Assembly (NCBI GenBank): GCA_944415565.1
Contig: CALYBQ010000005.1
Location: 42,061-106,060 of the forward strand
Origin: an uncultured Rikenellaceae bacterium
GTDB lineage: Bacteria; Bacteroidota; Bacteroidia; Bacteroidales; Rikenellaceae
Direction of reading: 5' to 3'
Length of the DNA: 64,000 nt
In this document: in pieces, positions 51,975-62,033 of the stretch
Position numbering within the stretch: position 1 is the stretch's first letter
Layout of the letters: every line of letters starts with the position of its first letter
Program-made: the position numbers and the translations under genes
The notes under the pieces: model-generated
Database searches by the model: none
What the model was told of the DNA's origin: nothing
What the model saw: the letters and a program-made list of their open reading frames with translations, nothing else

Positions 51975-53759
51975 CTACATTCTTTCGGGAACATCGATAC
52001 CCAACAAACCCATGCCGGACTTGATGATGCGGGCGACCTGACAGCAAAGCTGCAACCTCATACGCCTCACGGCCTCATTCTCCTCGCGCATGATCTGGTG
52101 GTCGTGATAGTAACCGTTGTACAACTTGGCGAGGTCGTATACATAGGCAGCAATGAGCGACGGGGAGAAAGATTCTCCGGCAGCACGAACCACCGACGGA
52201 TAATCGACCAATTGCTTGATGATGTCGATTTCGTCCTGCACCAGCCCTACATTCAGATCGATTGCTCCTGTATAATCTACGGCAGCCTCGTCAGCCTTAC
52301 GCAGCACCGACCTGATGCGTGCATGTGTATACTGTATGAACGGTCCTGTATTGCCGTTGAAGTCTATCGACTCTCGGGGATTGAAAAGCATGGTCTTCTT
52401 CGGGTCTACCTTGAGGATGAAATATTTCAAGGCCCCAAGCCCGACCATACGGCTAACGGCATCCGCTTCCTCTTCCGTACACCCTTCCAACTTTCCGAGC
52501 TCTTCCGACATCTGGCGCGCCTCCGAGATCATGGCGTCCATAAGGTCGTCGGCATCTACCACCGTACCCTCACGGGATTTCATCTTACCATCCGGAAGCT
52601 CCACCATCCCGTACGACAGGTGGTATATATGGTCGGCCCAATCGTAACCCAGTTTCTTCAGCACGAGTTTCAGCACTTGGAAGTGATAGTTCTGCTCGTT
52701 GCCCACCACGTACATCAACTCGTTGAGATTATATTGTTCGAAACGCTGGTATGCCGTCCCGAGGTCCTGCGTCATATATACCGAAGTCCCATCCGAACGA
52801 AGCAACAACTTTTCGTCCAACCCGTCTGCCGTGAGGTCTATCCATACGGAGCCGTCGTCGCGCCTGTAAAACACTCCTTTCGCAAGTCCCTCATCCACGA
52901 TATTCTTTCCGAGCAGGTATGTCTGCGATTCGTAATACACCTTGTCGAAACTCACGCCGAGGTCCTTGTACGTTTTGTCGAACCCTTCGTAGACCCATCC
53001 GTTCATCGTCGTCCAAAGCGCGATGGTATCGGGATCCTTTGCCTCCCATTTACGGAGCATCTCCTGCGCTTCGAGCATTATCGGAGCACTCTGCTTAGCC
53101 TCGTCCTCACTCATTCCCTGCTCCATGAGCTGCTTGATTTCGGATTTATAATGCTTATCGAACTCCACGTAATATTTACCTACGAGGTGGTCGCCTTTCA
53201 TTCCGCTGCTCTCGGGAGTCTCCCCCCCGCCGTAACGCTGCCAAGCGAGCATGCTTTTGCAAATATGTATCCCTCGGTCGTTGACCAGATTCGCCTTGAT
53301 GACATCGTTGCCGTTCGCTTTCAGTATCGCCGCGACCGAATACCCCAGCAGGTTATTCCGGATATGCCCCAAGTGCAGAGGCTTGTTCGTATTTGGAGAC
53401 GAATACTCTACCATTATAGTACGACCTGTCGGCTCGCCGAAACCGAATTTCTCATTCGCGGCTATTTCCGAGAACCTCTCGCTCCAGAACTTCGGGTCGA
53501 GCTTCAGGTTCAAAAACCCCTTTATGACGTTAAAACTGCCCAATTCCGGGTTGGACGCCACCATATGCTCCCCTATCTCGTTCGCCGTCATCTCAGGCGA
53601 TTTGCGGCTTGTCTTCAGTAGCGGAAACACCACGAGCGTATAATCTCCCTCGAATTCCTTGCGCGTTTTCTGTATCTGTACGAGTTCGTTGCCGACCTTG
53701 CCGTAAAGCGATTCGATGCTCTTGGCCGCCAACTCCTGAATGAATTTTTCGATGTTCAT
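51975..53759 (-). CDS. argS: Arginyl-tRNA synthetase
   Basis: Class I aminoacyl-tRNA synthetase charging tRNA-Arg. The N-terminal add-1 domain covers about 1-110, the HIGH motif is HLGH (129-132) in SPNTNKPLHLGHIRN, and the KMSK-like site is KMKSREG. The DALR-type anticodon-binding domain is at the C-terminus. At 594 residues it has the usual length. Starts opposite dusB. A tRNA-Arg gene lies 8 kb away in the same window. Confidence 0.97.
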   Translation of the reverse strand: MNIEKFIQELAAKSIESLYGKVGNELVQIQKTRKEFEGDYTLVVFPLLKTSRKSPEMTANEIGEHMVASNPELGSFNVIKGFLNLKLDPKFWSERFSEIAANEKFGFGEPTGRTIMVEYSSPNTNKPLHLGHIRNNLLGYSVAAILKANGNDVIKANLVNDRGIHICKSMLAWQRYGGGETPESSGMKGDHLVGKYYVEFDKHYKSEIKQLMEQGMSEDEAKQSAPIMLEAQEMLRKWEAKDPDTIALWTTMNGWVYEGFDKTYKDLGVSFDKVYYESQTYLLGKNIVDEGLAKGVFYRRDDGSVWIDLTADGLDEKLLLRSDGTSVYMTQDLGTAYQRFEQYNLNELMYVVGNEQNYHFQVLKLVLKKLGYDWADHIYHLSYGMVELPDGKMKSREGTVVDADDLMDAMISEARQMSEELGKLEGCTEEEADAVSRMVGLGALKYFILKVDPKKTMLFNPRESIDFNGNTGPFIQYTHARIRSVLRKADEAAVDYTGAIDLNVGLVQDEIDIIKQLVDYPSVVRAAGESFSPSLIAAYVYDLAKLYNGYYHDHQIMREENEAVRRMRLQLCCQVARIIKSGMGLLGIDVPERM

Positions 53760-53932
53760 TTGTCCCTTGGATTACTAAATCTCGCCAAAGATAGTCAATT
53801 TTACAGAATCCGGAGAACAATCCCAGCATTCAAGTCACCTCTAAATCTTTACGAATCCAATCATTCCGCATATGCTGGATCGGTTTTGCCGATTTCTCCA
53901 TTCAAAACTTCAATGATTATCGCCGCTTTCGT

Positions 53933-53940
53933 TATCTTTG
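53933..53940 (+). promoter_or_regulatory. -7 element of dusB
   Basis: TATCTTTG matches the consensus exactly and lies 48 nt before the ATG chosen. The -33 region (ATG at 53913-53915) is weak. Confidence 0.45.
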
Positions 53941-53988
53941 CTGCACGAATCGAAGCATGCCATGACATGCTTCCAACCACCGATAATT

Positions 53989-55011
53989 ATGAAAATAGCC
54001 GGCATAGACCTCGGGGACAAGCCCCTGTTTCTCGCTCCTATGGAGGACGTGACCGACCCGTCGTTCCGTTGGCTGTGCAAACAGTTCGGGGCCGATATGG
54101 TCTATACCGAATTCATATCGTCCGATGGCCTCATACGCGACGCTGCGAAGTCGCGGGCGAAACTGAACATATCGGACGACGAGCGGCCGGTCGGAATACA
54201 GATATACGGGCATCTCATAGAACCAATGGTCGAAGCGGCACGCATGGCCGAAAGCGCTGGTCCGGACGTGATAGACATCAACTTCGGATGCCCCGTCAAG
54301 AAGATAGCCAACCGGGGAGCGGGCAGCGGCATGATGCGCGACGTGCCACTCATGGTCGAAATGACGCGACAAATAGTCAATGCCGTAAAAACGCCCGTCA
54401 CAGTAAAAACACGGCTGGGCTGGGACGACGAGAACAAGAACATAGAAGAGATAGCGGAACGTCTGCAAGACGTAGGCATAGCCGCCCTGACGATACACGG
54501 ACGCACCCGCGCACAGTTATACAAAGGAACGGCCGACTGGACACTCATAGGGGCAGTCAAGAACAATCCGAGAATACGGATACCCATAATCGGGAACGGC
54601 GACATAGATTCGGGGCAGAGTGCTGCCGAAGCATTTGCCCGTTGGGGCGTGGACGGCGTGATGGTCGGCCGCGCGACATACGGCCGCCCTTGGATCTTCC
54701 GCGAAATACACCACTACCTCGCCACCGGCACGGTCATGCCGCAACCATCCGTTACGGAACGTGTAGACATAGCCAAGAAGCATCTGCTCAAATCCGTAGA
54801 GATCAAGGGCGAAAAGGTCGGGGTTCTCGAAATGCGACGCCACCTGTCGAACTATTTCAAGGGGCTGCCCGACTTCAAAGCGACACGTCTGAAACTCGTG
54901 ACCGAAAACGACATCCCGGTCTTACTCGATACGCTGGACTACATAGGCGAACGCTGGGGAGATTTCGATACGTCTGGCATCACTCCTCCTCCACTTTCAA
55001 ACGACATTTAA
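53989..55011 (+). CDS. dusB: tRNA-dihydrouridine synthase DusB
   Basis: FMN enzyme that reduces uridine to dihydrouridine in the D loop of tRNAs. The FMN-binding N-terminus is LAPMEDVTD (15-23), the catalytic Cys101 is in NFGCPVKK, and the TIHGRTR and GNGDI motifs follow. I chose the ATG at 53989 (MKIAGIDLG); the longer frame begins with TTG inside the -7 element. At 340 residues it fits the DusB group. It is divergent from argS. Confidence 0.95.
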   Translation: MKIAGIDLGDKPLFLAPMEDVTDPSFRWLCKQFGADMVYTEFISSDGLIRDAAKSRAKLNISDDERPVGIQIYGHLIEPMVEAARMAESAGPDVIDINFGCPVKKIANRGAGSGMMRDVPLMVEMTRQIVNAVKTPVTVKTRLGWDDENKNIEEIAERLQDVGIAALTIHGRTRAQLYKGTADWTLIGAVKNNPRIRIPIIGNGDIDSGQSAAEAFARWGVDGVMVGRATYGRPWIFREIHHYLATGTVMPQPSVTERVDIAKKHLLKSVEIKGEKVGVLEMRRHLSNYFKGLPDFKATRLKLVTENDIPVLLDTLDYIGERWGDFDTSGITPPPLSNDI

Positions 55012-55391
55012 CCGGGGCCATACGCCGTTCGCATTTTCTGTCTCCGAGAATATCTCAATGCCGGGTAGCTAACCTTGCCCTGCCGGATTGATTATCTTTC
55101 GGCATAAGGTTTTGCGTACCCTCATATAGTCATACCTTCAAAATCATATTTGGAGATACGCACCACCAACAAATACGGACACAGTAATGCAGACAATTAC
55201 CGTAGAATCATGTTACCGCACACATTACGGACTTGGATTCTCTTCAAAGCATCGCTTTATAGCGAATAGATAGTCATATCCGGCAATCCGGAACGCCTAA
55301 ACGCAATCGCCCCATGCAATGACACCTCCCAAAAAGATACGGTCCGAACCATCTGGTCCGGACCGTAATCCTGAAATATTTTACGAAAGGT
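55012..55391. other. Intergenic region without a recognised gene
   Basis: About 380 bases between convergent dusB and nifJ. The nifJ terminator (55334-55366) is the only supported element; a short hairpin (TCGCT/AGCGA near 55250-55263) has no T run. I see no coding or RNA signal. Confidence 0.55.
55331..55366 (-). terminator. Terminator of nifJ
   Basis: ACGGTCCGAACC (55339-55350) with GGTCCGGACCGT (55355-55366), one mismatch, 4-nt loop, then TTTTT on the minus strand. Confidence 0.88.
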
Positions 55392-58300
55392 TTATTCTTC
55401 GTCTTTCCCGTACTGCATTGCAGCGTAACGTTTGTAAGAATTGTAACGCCACTTAGCATTCTCTTCTGCTGCCTTGAACAGCTCCTGAGCCTCGTCCGGG
55501 AACGCCTTGAGAAGCGAAGTGTAACGTACCTCTTTTTTCAAGAAGTCTTGGAACTTGCTCCAATCGGGTTCTTTCGAATCGAGCGTGAACGGGTTCTTGC
55601 CCTGTGCTTCCAGATCCGGATTGAACCTCCACAGGTGCCAGTAGCCCGAAGCGACAGCTTCCTTACCGACAGTCTGGGTACGTGTCATGCCGCCCTTGAT
55701 ACCGTGGTTGATACACGGAGCATAAGCGATGACGATAGACGGACCGTGGTATGCTTCGGCTTCTTTGAGAGCGTTGAACAACTGGTTCTGGTTAGCACCT
55801 ATCGAAACCTGTGCCACGTATACGTAACCGTATGTCATGGCGATAGCGCCGAGGTCTTTCTTGCGGATACGTTTACCAGCAGAAGCGAATTTAGCAACCG
55901 CACCTACCGGAGTAGCTTTAGACGACTGACCGCCGGTATTCGAGTAAACCTCCGTATCGAGAACGAGGATGTTCACATCAGCACCCGAAGCGATAACGTG
56001 GTCGAGACCGCCGTAACCTATATCGTATGCCCAACCGTCGCCACCGATGATCCACTGCGACTTCTTCACGAAGTTGTCTTTCATCGAGAGAAGTTCCTTA
56101 GCGAAATCCGATCCGTCGGCTTCGAGCATCTGGACAAGTTTCTCGCTTGCGACCTTGCTCTTCTCGCCGTCGTGACGGCTGTCGATCCACTCCTGCATAG
56201 CAGCTTTGAGCTCTGCGCTTGTCGAAGTGCAGTTCTCTATGCAACCGCACATCTTGTCTTCGATCTTATCGCGGAGTTTTTCAGTACCGAGGTACATACC
56301 GAGACCGAACTCAGCGTTGTCTTCGAACAGCGAGTTAGCCCATGCCGGACCCTGTCCCTGACTGTTGGTGCAATAAGGAGTCGAAGGTGCAGAACCGCTA
56401 TAAATCGAAGAACATCCGGTAGCGTTCGCAACCATCATACGGTCGCCGAACAACTGCGTGAGAGTCTTAACGTAAGGAGTTTCACCGCAACCTGCACAAG
56501 CTCCCGAGAACTCGAACAACGGTTGCGCGAACTGGCTGCCCTTGACGGTCTTGGTCTTGTCGATAACGGTATCTTTGTAACCTACGACCTTGTTCATGAG
56601 GTCCCAGTTCTTCTGTTCTCCAAGCTGGCTTTCGAGCGGCTCCATAACGAGGGCCTTCTCTTTAGCCGGACATACGTCCACACAGTTGCTGCATCCCGTA
56701 CAGTCGAGCGGGCTGATCTGCATGCGGAACTTATATTCTTTGGTCTGTGCGACACCCGGTATAGCTGTTACGCCTGTCTTGGCAACCTCTTCGTCGGTCA
56801 GAAGGAACGGACGGATAACTGCGTGAGGACAAACGTATGCACACTGGTTACACTGTATACAGTTCGACGAAATCCATTTCGGAACGTGTACCGCGATACC
56901 GCGTTTTTCCCATGCGGCCGTGCCATTGTCCCAAGTACCGTCTTCGCGGCCGTTGAATATGCTTACCGGAAGGTCGTCGCCCTTGAGGTTGTTGACCGGC
57001 AACACCATCTCTTTAATGAACTTAGGTGCGTTTTCGGGAGTCTGTCCTTCGCCGAGCTGACCTTTCACCTCGATGTTGGCCCATTCTGCCGGAACCTCTA
57101 CCTTCTCAACAGCCTTACCGCCCATATCGACAGCGGCGTTGTTCATATTCACGATATCCTCACCCTTCTTGCCGTAAGATTTCTTGATAGCCTTCTTCAT
57201 CTCGTCAACGGCGACGTCGAACGGAATCACGTTAGCGATCTTGAAGAACGCAGACTGCATGATAGTGTTGGTACGGTTGCCGAGTCCGAGTTCGTCTGCA
57301 ATCTTGGTAGCGTTGATAATATAGAAGTTTATCTTCTTCTCTGCGAGATATTTCTTCATGTGGTCGGGCAGAGACGCCTTAGTCGTTTCTGCATCGTGGA
57401 TGCTGTTCAACAGGAACGAACCGCCCTCTTTCAGCCCCTTGAGTACGTCGTATTTATCGACATAGCTCGGTACATGGCAAGCCACGAAGTCCGGAGTCGA
57501 TACGAGATACGGCGAAGTGATCGGGCTGTCTCCGAAACGAAGGTGCGAAGCGGTGTAACCGCCCGACTTCTTCGAGTCGTAGCTGAAGTAAGCCTGACAA
57601 TATTTGTCGGTAGTACCGCCGATGATCTTGATCGAGTTCTTGTTAGCACCTACGGTACCGTCAGCGCCGAGTCCGAAGAATACGCCTTCGAACGTACCCG
57701 GTTTAGCGAGAGACACCTCTTCTCCGAGCGGAAGCGACTTGAACGTAACGTCATCGACGATACCAACAGTAAAGTCGTTCTTCGGTTCGTTGGCCTTGAG
57801 GTTGTTGAACACGGCGATTATCGAAGCCGGGGTAACGTCCTTCGAAGCGAGGCCGTAGATCCCGCCTACGAGCAACGGCTGGTTCTCAACGCCGTAGAAC
57901 ATCTCCTTAACGTCGAGGTAGAGCGGCTGTCCCGGAGCACCCGGTTCCTTGGTACGGTCGAGTACACATACGCGTTTAACCGACTTAGGCAATACGTCGA
58001 AGAAGTATTTCGAGCTGAACGGACGGTAAAGGTGTACCGAGATAAGACCCAGTTTTTCGCCCTGACCGTTCAGGTAATCTATTGTTTCTTTGATAGTGTC
58101 CGTTACCGAACCCATTGCGACGATGATGTTCTCCGCATCGGCAGCACCGTAATAGTTGAACGGAGCGTAGTCGCGGCCGGTAAGTTTGCTGAGTTCCTTC
58201 ATCGTTTCGGCAACCATGTCCGGAACGGCGTCGTAGAACTTGTTCGAAGCCTCGCGTGCCTGGAAGTAGATGTCGCCGTTCATCGCAGTACCGCGGGTAA

Positions 58301-58943
58301 CCGGATGGTTCGGGTTGAGCGCACGGTTGCGGAATCCGGCAAGAGCGTCCTTGTCGAGGAGAGCTGCGAGATCTTCCTGTTCGAGTGCTTCAACTTTCTG
58401 TATTTCGTGCGAGGTACGGAAACCGTCGAAGAAATGCAGGAAAGGAATGCGAGATTTGATTGCTACCAAGTGTGCGACTGCGGCGAGGTCCATAACTTCC
58501 TGAACCGAACCGGTAGCCAACATGGCGAAACCTGTCTGGCGTGTAGCCATCACGTCCTGATGGTCGCCGAAGATAGAGAGCGCCGAAGTGGCAAGGGCAC
58601 GCGCGGATACGTGGAATACGCCCGGAAGCAGTTCTCCCGATATCTTATACATGTTCGGGATCATAAGCAGCAGACCCTGCGAAGCCGTATAAGTAGTGGT
58701 AAGCGCACCCGCCTGAAGCGAACCGTGTACGGCACCTGCCGCACCTGCCTCAGACTGCATCTCAACGACCTTCACGGTTTCACCGAAAATGTTCTTGCGT
58801 CCGCCGGCCGACCATTCGTCGACATACTCCGCCATTGTAGACGAAGGAGTGATCGGGTAAATTGCCGCCACTTCACTGAACATGTAAGAGATGTGGGCTG
58901 CGGCGTAGTTACCGTCGCACGTGATAAATTTCTTTGTAGCCAT
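55392..58943 (-). CDS. nifJ: Pyruvate:ferredoxin (flavodoxin) oxidoreductase
   Basis: Oxygen-sensitive enzyme that turns pyruvate and CoA into acetyl-CoA, CO2 and reduced ferredoxin, central to anaerobic energy metabolism. Fused single-chain form of 1183 residues. N-terminal pyrimidine-binding domain starts at ITCDGNYAAAHISYM. Two 4Fe-4S motifs follow in the middle, CIQCNQCAYVCPH and CTGCSNCVDVCP. CAGCGETPY begins the TPP-binding C-terminal part, and GGDGWAYDIGYGG is the thiamine-diphosphate site. It has a strong own promoter and terminator. Confidence 0.97.
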   Translation of the reverse strand: MATKKFITCDGNYAAAHISYMFSEVAAIYPITPSSTMAEYVDEWSAGGRKNIFGETVKVVEMQSEAGAAGAVHGSLQAGALTTTYTASQGLLLMIPNMYKISGELLPGVFHVSARALATSALSIFGDHQDVMATRQTGFAMLATGSVQEVMDLAAVAHLVAIKSRIPFLHFFDGFRTSHEIQKVEALEQEDLAALLDKDALAGFRNRALNPNHPVTRGTAMNGDIYFQAREASNKFYDAVPDMVAETMKELSKLTGRDYAPFNYYGAADAENIIVAMGSVTDTIKETIDYLNGQGEKLGLISVHLYRPFSSKYFFDVLPKSVKRVCVLDRTKEPGAPGQPLYLDVKEMFYGVENQPLLVGGIYGLASKDVTPASIIAVFNNLKANEPKNDFTVGIVDDVTFKSLPLGEEVSLAKPGTFEGVFFGLGADGTVGANKNSIKIIGGTTDKYCQAYFSYDSKKSGGYTASHLRFGDSPITSPYLVSTPDFVACHVPSYVDKYDVLKGLKEGGSFLLNSIHDAETTKASLPDHMKKYLAEKKINFYIINATKIADELGLGNRTNTIMQSAFFKIANVIPFDVAVDEMKKAIKKSYGKKGEDIVNMNNAAVDMGGKAVEKVEVPAEWANIEVKGQLGEGQTPENAPKFIKEMVLPVNNLKGDDLPVSIFNGREDGTWDNGTAAWEKRGIAVHVPKWISSNCIQCNQCAYVCPHAVIRPFLLTDEEVAKTGVTAIPGVAQTKEYKFRMQISPLDCTGCSNCVDVCPAKEKALVMEPLESQLGEQKNWDLMNKVVGYKDTVIDKTKTVKGSQFAQPLFEFSGACAGCGETPYVKTLTQLFGDRMMVANATGCSSIYSGSAPSTPYCTNSQGQGPAWANSLFEDNAEFGLGMYLGTEKLRDKIEDKMCGCIENCTSTSAELKAAMQEWIDSRHDGEKSKVASEKLVQMLEADGSDFAKELLSMKDNFVKKSQWIIGGDGWAYDIGYGGLDHVIASGADVNILVLDTEVYSNTGGQSSKATPVGAVAKFASAGKRIRKKDLGAIAMTYGYVYVAQVSIGANQNQLFNALKEAEAYHGPSIVIAYAPCINHGIKGGMTRTQTVGKEAVASGYWHLWRFNPDLEAQGKNPFTLDSKEPDWSKFQDFLKKEVRYTSLLKAFPDEAQELFKAAEENAKWRYNSYKRYAAMQYGKDEE

Positions 58944-59066
58944 TGGTAAGATTTACTTTATTTGTTTGGTATTCAAAGTCCGTTAAATGATGTCCGAAAT
59001 GTCGTCCGCAACGGGGGCACCAGACTCCCAAAGTCCGCATAGACAACACTTTCCTACAAATGACCA

Positions 59067-59099
59067 CAAATATACAGCAATTTTTAATACTGTGCCAAA
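59067..59099 (-). promoter_or_regulatory. Predicted promoter of nifJ
   Basis: Minus strand TTTG (ending at 59096), 21-nt spacer, TATATTTG (59074-59067); both boxes match the consensus. The leader would be about 115 nt. Confidence 0.75.
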
Positions 59100-59255
59100 A
59101 AATCACCTATTTTAATTATAGTATAGTTATCAGCTTTTTTTATGCGGCATTAAATCCGGCCTATCCGGAACGGCTGAAACACAGACATATCCCCGCCGCA
59201 GCCAATATTCAGCAATTGACCTACACTCCCCCGACCATCCGTTCGCGGCACCGAA

Positions 59256-59289
59256 TTTGCTCTCCCTTCGCACTATAATGCTATCTTTG
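59256..59289 (+). promoter_or_regulatory. Predicted promoter of the M16 peptidase pair
   Basis: TTTG at 59256-59259, a 22-nt spacer and TATCTTTG at 59282-59289. The ATG lies 20 nt beyond. Confidence 0.65.
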
Positions 59290-59309
59290 CACGGAGACAA
59301 TACGCAAAT

Positions 59310-60557
59310 ATGATAAAATATACCGAACATACGCTATCCAACGGTCTGACGGTCCTTGCCCACCACGATGCCGACACCCGCATGGCCGCCGTGAACATAG
59401 TCTACAAGGTAGGGTCGCGCAACGAGAATCCGAAACGGACCGGTTTCGCCCACCTTTTCGAGCACCTCATGTTCCGCGGAACGAAACGTATTCCCGACTT
59501 CGACATCCCCGTACAGGAGGCTTGCGGCGAAAACAATGCATTCACAGGCAACGACTATACCGATTACTACATAACGTTGCCTGCCGAAAATATCGAAACC
59601 GCCCTGTGGCTGGAGTCCGACAGAATGACCGGCCTCGACATCACGGAGCAGGCGCTCGAAGCCGAGAAAAAAGTGGTCATAGAGGAGTTCAACCAACGCT
59701 ACCTCAACCAACCCTACGGCGATATGTGGATGTTGCTACGCTCGATGGCCTACAAGGTGCATCCATACCGATGGGCGACCATCGGCATGACACCCGAACA
59801 TATCGCCGGAGCCTCGCTCTCCGAAGTCAGGGATTTCTACCGCCGCTGGTATAACCCGGCCAACGCCATACTGTCGATAGCCGGCGACATCCCCGAAGCG
59901 CACGCAATGGAGCTTACCGAAAAATGGTTCGGCGACGTTGCGGGCAAAGAGCTCCCGCCCATGCAGTTACCCGCAGAGCCGGAACAGACCGAAGCCCGAA
60001 GACTCGAAGTCACCCGTCCTGTCCCGGCCACGTCGGTAACCGTCGCCTTCAAGATGGGCGGCCGCCTCGACCGTAATTTCTACGACTGCGACCTAATCTC
60101 CGACCTGCTGGCCGGCGGCGCATCGGCACGCCTCAACCAAAGCCTCATCAAGGAGCGAGGGCTGTTCTCGGCCGTCAACGCATACATCTCCGGCGACGTC
60201 GATCCCGGCCTGTTCATCGTGACCGGACACCTGCTGCCCGAAGTATCAGCCGAACAGGGAGAAACGGCCATATGGGACGAACTCGAAAAACTGAAAAGCG
60301 TTCCGGCATCGGATTACGAGCTGGATAAGGTCAAAAACAAATTCGAGGCAGGGACCATATTCGGCGAACTGAACGTGATGAACAAGGCGATGAACCTCGG
60401 ATTCTACAAGATGCTCGGGGACATGGCGTTGCTCAACGGGGAGATAGACATCTTCCGCTCCATCACCGCAGCCGAAGTAATGGAAGCCGCCCGTTCCACA
60501 TTCCGCCCCGAAACGAGCTCGACACTAATATACCACCCGGAAAACCGACAGCGATGA
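59310..60557 (+). CDS. M16-family zinc peptidase, catalytic subunit
   Basis: Pitrilysin-type peptidase. The inverted zinc motif HLFEH is at 48-52 and the third ligand is in EKKVVIEEFN (Glu near 125-126), so this half should be active. No signal peptide is visible; most single-domain bacterial members act in the cytoplasm or on imported peptides. It has 415 residues, one of the two halves of the clam-shell. The second, motif-free half follows with a 4-bp overlap (ATGA). Confidence 0.93.
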   Translation: MIKYTEHTLSNGLTVLAHHDADTRMAAVNIVYKVGSRNENPKRTGFAHLFEHLMFRGTKRIPDFDIPVQEACGENNAFTGNDYTDYYITLPAENIETALWLESDRMTGLDITEQALEAEKKVVIEEFNQRYLNQPYGDMWMLLRSMAYKVHPYRWATIGMTPEHIAGASLSEVRDFYRRWYNPANAILSIAGDIPEAHAMELTEKWFGDVAGKELPPMQLPAEPEQTEARRLEVTRPVPATSVTVAFKMGGRLDRNFYDCDLISDLLAGGASARLNQSLIKERGLFSAVNAYISGDVDPGLFIVTGHLLPEVSAEQGETAIWDELEKLKSVPASDYELDKVKNKFEAGTIFGELNVMNKAMNLGFYKMLGDMALLNGEIDIFRSITAAEVMEAARSTFRPETSSTLIYHPENRQR

Positions 60558-61858
60558 CAAACCATACACACAATAGGCCCGCAATCGTGGTGCCCGACAA
60601 AATATCCATCTGCCAACCCCAAAGTACCGTACTACCCAACGGCGTTACGTTGCACATACTGAATTGCAGCGATCAGGATGTCGCCCGCGTCAGCTTCGTA
60701 TTCCACGCCGGGACATCATTCCAGACCACGCCGTTTTCAGCCTCCTCCGCAGCCAACCTGCTCGCCGAGGGGACATCGAAATTCACGGCGCAGCAAATAG
60801 CCGAACAACTGGACTTCTACGGTTCATTCTACGAGGTTTCACTCGACAGGGACTATGCCGTCATAACGTTCGTGTCGTTGCTAAAGTTCTTTCCGCAAAC
60901 ATTGGAAACGGCCCGGGAGATATTACTGTCGCCCGCTTTCGACAAGAAAGAGATAGAGATATACTGCAACAAGCGCAAACAACGGCTAGCCGTGGAGCGC
61001 AGCAAGGCGGCGTTCCAAGCGCGAGAGATATTCAGTCAGGCCATATTCGGCAATGACCATCCGTACGGAGTAAGCTATCCCGAATCATTGTACGATGAAC
61101 TCACGCGCCGCCAACTCTTCGAATTTTACAATAAGCACTACACGGCCGAGAATTGCTTCGTAGTTTGCAGCGGCAAACTGGACGCATCGGCGCAGGCCAT
61201 GATAGCGGCGCTCGCAGGCAATATACCGCGCGGAAATGCCGACAGCGCCGCAGGGTTTCCCAAAGCGCACAGCGTACGCTCCAGATACAAAAAGTATGAC
61301 GGAGCGGTACAGTCGGCCGTCCGTATAGGCAAACTGCTATTTCCGCGCACTCATCCCGATTTTGTGCCCATGCAGGTCGTCACAACAATTTTGGGCGGCT
61401 ATTTCGGCTCGCGGCTCGTGCACAACCTGCGCGAAGAGCATGGATACACCTACGGGGTATACGCAGCAATGGCTAACCTCGAACATGAGGGGTATATGGC
61501 CGTAGCCACCGAAGTGGCCACCGAAGCTACGGAGGATGCCGTCCGTCAGATATTCGTCGAGATGGACCGTATGCGTACCGACCTCGTGGACGAGCACGAA
61601 CTTGAGATGGTCAAAAACATAATGACGGGCGAGGTGATGCGCGTACTCGACGGCCCGTTCGGCATAGCCGACGTCACCATCGAGAACATTCAGAACGGCA
61701 ACGACAACGACTACCTCGACAGGTTCCTCGAAACGGTCAAATCGACCACCCCCGAGCAAGTGCGGGAAATGGCCGGCAGGTATTTCGATCCGGAGACATC
61801 CACTACCGTCATCGTTGGTGAAGACCCTTCCGGAGGCAGCTTCGGACTGGATCGGTGA
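60554..61858 (+). CDS. M16-family peptidase-like, non-catalytic subunit
   Basis: Partner of the upstream M16 gene. It keeps the fold (VLPNGVTLHIL at the start) but the zinc motif is replaced by SSAANLLAEGT, so it cannot bind zinc in the usual way. The substrate-binding pair is kept in SRLVHNLREEHGYTYGVY near residues 285-302, the Arg/Tyr motif of beta-type subunits. 434 residues. The 4-bp overlap implies equal synthesis of a heterodimer, as in mitochondrial processing peptidase-like pairs. Confidence 0.92.
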   Translation: MTNHTHNRPAIVVPDKISICQPQSTVLPNGVTLHILNCSDQDVARVSFVFHAGTSFQTTPFSASSAANLLAEGTSKFTAQQIAEQLDFYGSFYEVSLDRDYAVITFVSLLKFFPQTLETAREILLSPAFDKKEIEIYCNKRKQRLAVERSKAAFQAREIFSQAIFGNDHPYGVSYPESLYDELTRRQLFEFYNKHYTAENCFVVCSGKLDASAQAMIAALAGNIPRGNADSAAGFPKAHSVRSRYKKYDGAVQSAVRIGKLLFPRTHPDFVPMQVVTTILGGYFGSRLVHNLREEHGYTYGVYAAMANLEHEGYMAVATEVATEATEDAVRQIFVEMDRMRTDLVDEHELEMVKNIMTGEVMRVLDGPFGIADVTIENIQNGNDNDYLDRFLETVKSTTPEQVREMAGRYFDPETSTTVIVGEDPSGGSFGLDR

Positions 61859-61883
61859 ACGTATCGCAGGAGAGGCCGTAACG

Positions 61884-61916
61884 TTTTGGAGAAATAAAAT
61901 AAAATAGATACTTTTG
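61884..61916 (+). promoter_or_regulatory. Predicted promoter of tRNA-Arg
   Basis: TTTTG at 61884-61888, a 20-nt spacer, and TACTTTTG at 61909-61916, an exact consensus. The tRNA begins 14 nt later. Confidence 0.75.
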
Positions 61917-61929
61917 TCCGCGAAACAAA

Positions 61930-62003
61930 GGTCCCGTAGCTCAGTTGGATAGAGCAACAGCCTTCTAAGCTGTGGGTCGTGGGTTCGAATCCCGCCGGGA
62001 TCA
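61930..62003 (+). tRNA. tRNA-Arg (anticodon UCU)
   Basis: A complete 74-nt cloverleaf. The acceptor stem GGTCCCG pairs with CGGGATC (one G-U), the D arm is GCTC/GAGC, the anticodon stem ACAGC/GCTGT has loop CTTCTAA with TCT at 61964-61966, and the T arm is GTGGG/CCCGC with TTCGAAT. CCA is not encoded. It reads AGA and AGG. A promoter and terminator flank it, so it is a single-gene unit. Confidence 0.97.
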
Positions 62004-62004
62004 C

Positions 62005-62033
62005 AAAGACGGAGAGTGCTCTCCGTCTTTTTT
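62005..62033 (+). terminator. Terminator of tRNA-Arg
   Basis: AAAGACGGAGAG pairs with CTCTCCGTCTTT (62005-62030), followed by a T run; it lies 2 nt past the tRNA. Confidence 0.88.

Larger units (their letters stand above)
58944..59309. other. Divergent promoter region between nifJ and the M16 peptidase genes
   Basis: 366 bases with the nifJ promoter on the minus strand (59067-59099) and the M16 promoter on the plus strand (59256-59289). A 65-codon frame (58909-59106) overlaps nifJ's start and its promoter and is not a gene. Confidence 0.65.

Noticed and set aside
55548..58949. 1133-codon open frame on the plus strand across nifJ
   Set aside because: A shadow of nifJ made by its codon bias; no recognisable motif.
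58909..59106. 65-codon frame upstream of nifJ with a CxxC pair
   Set aside because: Overlaps the nifJ start and the nifJ promoter boxes.
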